From Bacillota bacterium (GTDB lineage: Bacteria > Bacillota > Clostridia > Christensenellales > Aristaeellaceae), in the NCBI GenBank assembly GCA_023459275.1, contig JAEWVC010000080.1, positions 1 to 28,685 on the forward strand: 28,685 bases of DNA, written 5' to 3'. Of this stretch, positions 24,189-28,685 are shown piece after piece. Positions within the stretch are counted from its first letter, which is position 1. Each line of letters starts with the position of its first letter. The position numbers and the translations under genes are program-made. The notes beneath the pieces are model-generated. The model ran no database searches. It was not told where the DNA came from and saw only the letters and a program-made list of their open reading frames with translations.

Positions 24189-24940
24189 AGATACTGATTC
24201 TCGCAAAGCAGGTGCCGGACACCACGGATGTTGCGCTTAATGGGGACTTTACCCTGCGCCGGGACCTTGTCTCCCAGATCATGAACCCTGCGGACGAATC
24301 CGCGTTGGAGGCGGGGCTCCTGCTCAGGGACCAAAACGGGGGCACGGCCACGGTAATGACCATGGGGCCCGTCCGGGCCGAGCGGATGCTTAGGGAAGCC
24401 TTGTCCCGGGGAGCGGACGAAGCCGTGCTGCTTACCCACCCGGCCTTCGCCGGCTCCGATACCCTGGCCACGGCCAAAGCTCTGGCCGCGGCGGTAATGG
24501 CCCTGGGCGGGTTTGATTTGATTTTGTCCGGCCGCAGGGCAGCCGACGGTGAGACGGGCCAGGTGGGGCCTATGCTGGCCTCCCTCATGAATATTGCCTG
24601 CGTGGCCAACGCCACCCGGCTTGAGATGGACGGGAGCTTCGCCCTCGCGGACCAGCTGACGGAAAGCGGATTTTTTCGCTGGCGGATGGCGCTGCCCGCC
24701 CTTATCGCCTTCTGCGAATGGAGCTATCCCCTGCGCCTGCCCAGCTTAACCGGCCTGCGCCGCGCCCGGCAGGCGGAAATCCGCCGGTTTTCCCCCGCAG
24801 ATTTGGGTCTTTCCCCCGGGGAGTGCGGCTTGCGCGGCTCTCCCACCCGGGTGATCCATGTGAGCGCCCGCCCCGCCGGGGCCCGCGCCTGCCGGATGCT
24901 CACCGTGGAGGAGCTGTTTTCCAAGGGGGTGTTGCCATGA
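24185..24940 (+). CDS. etfB: Electron transfer flavoprotein, beta subunit
   Basis: A 251-residue EtfB/FixA protein. The N-terminus KILILAKQVPDT and the AMP/FAD-binding stretch SGRRAADGETGQVGP (G116-E123 included) are diagnostic. EtfB binds AMP in ordinary ETFs and a second FAD in bifurcating ones; I cannot decide which from the sequence by eye. It would form a heterodimer with EtfA and take electrons from the FAD dehydrogenase/Fe-S pair. ATG overlaps the kinase stop (ATGA), and its own stop overlaps the etfA start. Confidence 0.92.
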   Translation: MKILILAKQVPDTTDVALNGDFTLRRDLVSQIMNPADESALEAGLLLRDQNGGTATVMTMGPVRAERMLREALSRGADEAVLLTHPAFAGSDTLATAKALAAAVMALGGFDLILSGRRAADGETGQVGPMLASLMNIACVANATRLEMDGSFALADQLTESGFFRWRMALPALIAFCEWSYPLRLPSLTGLRRARQAEIRRFSPADLGLSPGECGLRGSPTRVIHVSARPAGARACRMLTVEELFSKGVLP

Positions 24941-25881
24941 TTCTGGCCGTGGTATGCGAGGGAAACGGCAGCGCGGTTTTTGAACTCATCGGCAAAGCCC
25001 GCAGCCTTGACCCCGGCGGGCGCGTCACAGCCCTTTGGGAGGGGGAAGGCGCGCCTGCGGACCTGTACGCCGCCTGCGGCGCGGACGAGGTGATTCAGGT
25101 TGAACCTGGTGCGGACGACTGCGTCCAGGGCACCCGTATCGCGGATGCGCTGGCCGCGCTGAAGCCAGACATCGTGCTGTTCCCCGCCACGGTACGGGGG
25201 CGGTTCCTGTCCGCCTGGGCTGCGGCCAGGCTGCAAACGGGGCTTACGGCGGACTGCACGGCGCTGTCCATCACCCCGGAAGGCCTGCTGCTGCAAAGCC
25301 GCCCGGCCTTTGGCGGCAGCCTGACGGCGGACATCCTGTGCAGGGAGAACCGCCCGCAAATGGCCAGCGTGCGGCCGGGAGTATTCCCCTGCCCCTTGCC
25401 AGATCCCCTGCGCCGGGCCGCTGTGCGCAGCTTTTCAGCAGGCCCCGCAGCCGCGCTGATGGAGCGGCTGTCCTTTACCCCAAACGAAGACGGCGTTTCC
25501 CTGCGCCAGGCCAAGGTGATCGTGGCGGGCGGCAAGGGTGTGGGCGGAAGGCGGGGCTTTGAAAAGCTTGCGGAGCTTGCCCGCCTGCTTGGCGGCGCGG
25601 TGGGGGCCAGCCGGGCTGCGGTGGACGCGGGTTACATCGGCTACGCCCATCAAATCGGCCAGACAGGCGTCACGGTGCGGCCCGAACTTTATCTGGCCTT
25701 TGGCATCAGCGGCCTTGCGCAGCACATTGCGGGCATGAACGGGGCTAATACGGTGATCGCGGTGAATACGGACAAGAACGCCCCCATCTTCTCCTGCGCG
25801 GACTACGGGATCGTAGCCGGATGGGAGGAGACGGCGGACGCCATGATACGCTATCTGAAAGAAAGGAAGGAATTTTCGTGA
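24937..25881 (+). CDS. etfA: Electron transfer flavoprotein, alpha subunit
   Basis: A 314-residue EtfA/FixB protein. The C-terminal FAD domain carries GASRAAVDAGYIG (R226), HQIGQTGVTVRPELYLAFGISG, and INKD-like VNTDKNAPIFSCADYGIVAG, all in the normal order. The start ATG at 24937 overlaps the etfB stop; a longer open frame upstream reads through etfB in another frame and is rejected. It lacks the N-terminal ferredoxin-like domain that the LctC subunit of the bifurcating lactate dehydrogenase of Acetobacterium woodii carries, so if this complex bifurcates, the separate Fe-S protein at 20319-21401 must take over that role. It overlaps the next gene by GTGA. Confidence 0.92.
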   Translation: MILAVVCEGNGSAVFELIGKARSLDPGGRVTALWEGEGAPADLYAACGADEVIQVEPGADDCVQGTRIADALAALKPDIVLFPATVRGRFLSAWAAARLQTGLTADCTALSITPEGLLLQSRPAFGGSLTADILCRENRPQMASVRPGVFPCPLPDPLRRAAVRSFSAGPAAALMERLSFTPNEDGVSLRQAKVIVAGGKGVGGRRGFEKLAELARLLGGAVGASRAAVDAGYIGYAHQIGQTGVTVRPELYLAFGISGLAQHIAGMNGANTVIAVNTDKNAPIFSCADYGIVAGWEETADAMIRYLKERKEFS

Positions 25882-26693
25882 ATTACAAAAAGACCTATGT
25901 CCCCCAAAACGGCTACACGCCCCTGTGCACCATCGGCCAATGCTCCTTGAAGGACCTGGAATTCGGCATTTTGGAGCTTTCGCCCGGGCAGGCCTACGCT
26001 TTTGAGACCCATGACCGGGAGGCCGCGTTTATCATTCTAGGCGGCAAGGCGGCCTTCACCGCGGACGGCGTGGAATACGGCCTGCTGGGCGCCCGCCGCA
26101 GCGTGTTTGAAAGCCCCAAGGCCGAGGCCTTCTACGCGCCCAGGAACTGCAACGTGAAGATCGGCAGCCCCTTCCATGTGAAGATCGCCGTGTGCCTCAC
26201 GCCCGTGGATGCGGATTCCAAGCCCCAGGCCATCCGGCAGGACGGCGTACGGGTGATGCGCCTTGGGGTAAAGCCCTGGGAGCGGGACACCAGCTTCATC
26301 ATTGACGGCGCAACCAACGCCAAAAAGCTTACCATCGGCGAGGCGTACATCACCCCGGGCAACTGGGCAGGCTTCCCTCCCCACAAGCATGATGTGGACA
26401 GCATGCCCGCCGAAGGCGTATTGGAAGAGATCTATTATTTTCTCTTTGATCCGCCCCAGGGGTTTGGCATCCAGTGTCTGTACACCAAGGACGGCGAAAT
26501 CGACGAAGCCTACCGCGTCAAGAGCGATGACCTGGTGGAATTTCCCCGGGGATACCATACCACGGTGGGCGCGCCGGGCTACAACAGTTATTTCCTGTGG
26601 CTGATGTCCGGGCAGCACCAGGGCTTCTTCCGCAGCAGCGACCCCGACCACGCCTGGGTGGGCGCGGTGGAAAACCTGCTCAAAAAGCTGTAG
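25878..26693 (+). CDS. IolB/KduI-family isomerase (5-deoxy-glucuronate isomerase-like)
   Basis: A 271-residue double-cupin protein of the IolB family, which turns 5-deoxy-D-glucuronate into 2-deoxy-5-keto-D-gluconate in inositol breakdown. Metal-site residues are visible: PPHKHD with H169 and H171, the E183/E184 pair in LEEIYYF, and H227 in GYHTTVGAPGYNSYFLW. FLFDPPQGFGIQCLYT is the usual IolB strand after the metal motif. Length equals the family norm of about 270. The start is GTG at 25878, overlapping the etfA stop, with GGAAGG just before it. None of the earlier steps (IolD, a clear IolE) is encoded here, so the true substrate may be another sugar acid. Confidence 0.85.
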   Translation: MNYKKTYVPQNGYTPLCTIGQCSLKDLEFGILELSPGQAYAFETHDREAAFIILGGKAAFTADGVEYGLLGARRSVFESPKAEAFYAPRNCNVKIGSPFHVKIAVCLTPVDADSKPQAIRQDGVRVMRLGVKPWERDTSFIIDGATNAKKLTIGEAYITPGNWAGFPPHKHDVDSMPAEGVLEEIYYFLFDPPQGFGIQCLYTKDGEIDEAYRVKSDDLVEFPRGYHTTVGAPGYNSYFLWLMSGQHQGFFRSSDPDHAWVGAVENLLKKL

Positions 26694-26701
26694 GGCACGG
26701 G

Positions 26702-27586
26702 ATGAATGCCATGCGGAACAAGTTGGGGGTCTACTATGCCTTTCTGGCCGTGTCGGATGATGTGGACTGGCTTGATTGCCTTGCAAGAACAAAGGCGGCG
26801 GGTCTTGATATTCTGGAGATGAGCGTGCCGAAGGTCCGGGCGCTGCCCCCCGCCCTCCGGGACAGCATCGCGGAGAGGGCGGCGCAGTTGTCGCTTTCCC
26901 TCACCTTCGCCACGGCTCTGACGCCGGAAACCGACGTCTCCAGCGATGATCCCGCCCTGCGCGCTGCGGGCGTCCGGCAGATGAAGGATGATCTTGCCAT
27001 GATCGCTTCCATGGGCGGCCTCTCCATGGGCGGGATTTTGACAGGGGTGGGAAAAAACTTCCCACAGGGGATTGAGCACCGGCGCGGCCAGGCGGTGGAC
27101 AACGCGGTTTCCGCCCTTCGGGAGGTGGCGCAGACCGCAGAAACGCGTAAGGTCAATCTTGGCGCGGAGGTGGTGAACCGCTTCGAGTCGCCCCTTGTGA
27201 ACACCTGCGCGGAAGGGCTGCGGGTGGCGGAAGCCGTGGGCAGCCCGCGCCTGGGCGTCCACCTGGACACCTTTCACATGAATATTGAGGAAGCCGACCC
27301 GGCAAAAGCCATCCGACTGGCGGGGAAGAAGCTGATCCACTTCCACGCCTGCGAAAACGACCGCTCCCTGCCCGGCCACGGGCATATCGATTGGAAATCG
27401 GCCTTCGCGGCGCTCAGGGGCATCGGGTATGACGGGCCTGTCGTGATGGAGTCCCTCCCCGGTCCCTACGGCTCGGTGGCGGGGCGGCTGAACATCTGGC
27501 GGCGGCTTGCAGGGGATGTGGACAGGGAACTGGCCGAAGCGGCGCGGTTCCTGCGGGAGCGAATGGAGGAAGCAGGCCATGCTTGA
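26702..27586 (+). CDS. D-tagatose/D-allulose 3-epimerase-family protein
   Basis: A 294-residue TIM-barrel epimerase of ketoses. The metal and catalytic set is complete: E156 (GAEVVNRFE), D189 and H192 (HLDTFHMNIEE), H215 and R221 (HFHACENDRSLPGHG) and E250 (VVMESL). The spacing between these six residues is identical to that recalled for Pseudomonas cichorii D-tagatose 3-epimerase (152, 185, 188, 211, 217, 246), so the chemistry, C3 epimerisation of a ketose, is well supported. Two starts are possible, 26702 (AGGG six bases upstream) and 26711, which would make the numbering nearer to the Pseudomonas enzyme. It begins 8 bp after the IolB-like gene and overlaps the next by 8 bp. Confidence 0.87.
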   Translation: MNAMRNKLGVYYAFLAVSDDVDWLDCLARTKAAGLDILEMSVPKVRALPPALRDSIAERAAQLSLSLTFATALTPETDVSSDDPALRAAGVRQMKDDLAMIASMGGLSMGGILTGVGKNFPQGIEHRRGQAVDNAVSALREVAQTAETRKVNLGAEVVNRFESPLVNTCAEGLRVAEAVGSPRLGVHLDTFHMNIEEADPAKAIRLAGKKLIHFHACENDRSLPGHGHIDWKSAFAALRGIGYDGPVVMESLPGPYGSVAGRLNIWRRLAGDVDRELAEAARFLRERMEEAGHA

Positions 27587-28559
27587 AAACTATGCTTTTA
27601 TCGCCGGCGCGCTGTGCCAGAGCGGCGACCGCTTTTTGCGTTCGGGCTACAAGGAAACAATCCTCACCGTGCCGGAGGTGATCCGCCTGATGTACGCCCG
27701 CGGCGTGGCCAAAGGCGTGGAGATCCACCACCGGGGAAATGAGGATGAGGCGTACACCCAGGAGCTTTGCGGCCTAATCAAGGAATGCGGCCTTATGCCT
27801 ACCTATGTCAACACCTGGCTGTATGGGGAAAGGAAATGGCGCTTTGGCTCCCTCTCCGCCGCCGATTTATCCACGCGCCTAGACGCGGTGGACCGCTGCA
27901 AGGAAACCATCCGCTACGCCAAAAAGCTCAATGCCTTGGGCGTGAGCCTGTGGCTGGGGCAGGACGGGTTCGACTACGCCTTCCAGACGGATTACAAGTC
28001 CCAGTGGGAAAATTTCACGGAAAGCCTCAAGGAGGTCTGCGATTATGCGGACGGGCTGCCTGTGGCGCTGGAACCCAAGCCCCGGGAGCCCCGCAACCGC
28101 TCCCTCGTCGACAACGTGCAGACCGCGCTGCTGCTGCGGCTGGAAACAGGGCGGGAAAACCTTGGCGTCACCCTGGATACGGGCCATGTGCTGGCCGGGG
28201 GGCAGGGGCTGGGCGCGTCGCTGACGCTTGCCATGCAATATAACGCGCTGTATAACCTGCACATCAACGACAACTACGGTGCCTGGGACGATGACATGAT
28301 CGTGGGCTCCGTCCGGCTCAATGAGCAGTTGGAAGCCATCTACCTGCTGAAGAAGTACGGGTACAAGGGGTATCTCTCCGTAGACATCTTCCCCTACCGG
28401 GAGGATGCCATCGGCGCGGTGGAGGAGAGCATCCTGTGCATGATGGATTACGACAGGATCATCGAAAAGCTGGGCGTTAAGCGCATTGACGAACTGATCG
28501 CCGGGGGCGACATTCTGCAAACCCTCCGGGAGGTGCGCGGCGCGGCGCTTGGGAAATGA
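27579..28559 (+). CDS. Xylose-isomerase-like TIM-barrel protein
   Basis: A 326-residue AP-endonuclease-2/xylose-isomerase-fold protein. Metal-site candidates come in the XylA order: the E of LEPKPREPRN, D and H of TLDTGHVL, LHINDNYGAWDDDM, and SVDIFPYRED. The EPKP motif and the WDDD stretch point to a true aldose/ketose isomerase rather than a DNA-repair enzyme or an IolE-type dehydratase, yet the substrate cannot be named. GGAGGAAG precedes the ATG at 27579, which overlaps the epimerase stop by 8 bp. It is the last gene of the visible operon, with a hairpin-rich repeat starting about 40 bp beyond. Confidence 0.8.
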   Translation: MLENYAFIAGALCQSGDRFLRSGYKETILTVPEVIRLMYARGVAKGVEIHHRGNEDEAYTQELCGLIKECGLMPTYVNTWLYGERKWRFGSLSAADLSTRLDAVDRCKETIRYAKKLNALGVSLWLGQDGFDYAFQTDYKSQWENFTESLKEVCDYADGLPVALEPKPREPRNRSLVDNVQTALLLRLETGRENLGVTLDTGHVLAGGQGLGASLTLAMQYNALYNLHINDNYGAWDDDMIVGSVRLNEQLEAIYLLKKYGYKGYLSVDIFPYREDAIGAVEESILCMMDYDRIIEKLGVKRIDELIAGGDILQTLREVRGAALGK

Positions 28560-28599
28560 TACTATTGAAAAATATTATTTCGTCCAAAGCGGCCAGGGA

Positions 28600-28679
28600 T
28601 TTTCAATGCAGGGTAAGGAGCCGGAGCGAAGCGTAGCAGCGCTACGCTGAGCGGAGGGCGACACAGCCCTGCGTGAAAA
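28600..28679. repeat. Large imperfect hairpin at the window edge
   Basis: Outer arms TTTTCAATGCAGGG (28600-28613) and CCCTGCGTGAAAA (28667-28679) enclose a perfect stem GCGTAGC/GCTACGC (28631-28647). No T-run follows within the window. It may close the operon or be a dispersed extragenic repeat; the last bases of the window prevent a decision. Confidence 0.5.
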
Positions 28680-28685
28680 GAACCG

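Noticed and set aside
11907..28559. A complete myo-inositol catabolic operon
   Set aside because: IolB, Gfo/Idh, PfkB and aldolase families are present, but IolD is absent and neither TIM barrel looks like IolE, so the label would overstate the evidence.

Overview
The window is a carbohydrate-use region from what looks like a GC-rich, anaerobic, gut-type member of the Clostridia (Bacillota). The signs are a YesM/YesN two-component pair next to sugar ABC genes, an RpiR regulator, consensus SigA-type promoters, A/GGAGG ribosome binding sites, many overlapping stop/start codons, and a flavoprotein/ETF module of the kind found in acetogens and other anaerobes. An order such as Christensenellales or Oscillospirales is a guess. 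I see no rRNA, tRNA, CRISPR array, transposase or phage gene.

Left part (1-7250), transport: a fused two-domain ABC permease and an unusually long ABC ATPase (89-3539); then, after a terminator and a new promoter, a secreted sugar-binding protein (3762-5027), a 360-bp block made almost entirely of hairpins, and a MalF/MalG-type permease pair (5426-7194) with no ATPase of its own in the window. Next comes a 490-bp structured non-coding stretch and then a YesN-like response regulator with a YesM-like histidine kinase (7686-11002), which probably senses the substrate and controls transport.

Middle part (11173-15441): on the minus strand, a Gfo/Idh/MocA dehydrogenase with a ThuA-like protein; divergently, a FucI/AraA-type isomerase; then an RpiR regulator on the minus strand.

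Right part (15598-28559): one tight 13-gene operon with no gap above 27 bp, read from a perfect TTGACA-N17-TATAAT promoter whose -35 box abuts that of the divergent rpiR promoter. Gene order: class II aldolase, PfkB kinase, LacX-like aldose epimerase, DUF4867-like protein, FAD 2-hydroxyacid dehydrogenase, Fe-S protein, lactate racemase LarA, FGGY kinase, EtfB, EtfA, IolB-like isomerase, D-tagatose 3-epimerase-family protein, xylose-isomerase-like TIM barrel.

Working model (inference): an imported sugar is isomerised (FucI-like, the two TIM barrels), phosphorylated (FGGY, PfkB) and split by the aldolase, while a 2-hydroxyacid, most simply lactate, is made stereochemically uniform by LarA and oxidised by an FAD dehydrogenase that passes electrons to an Fe-S protein and ETF. 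Wiring a LarA/LDH/ETF module into a sugar operon, with an Fe-S subunit whose CCG domains have lost most of their cysteines, is the most unusual part. The sugar itself cannot be named from the sequence.
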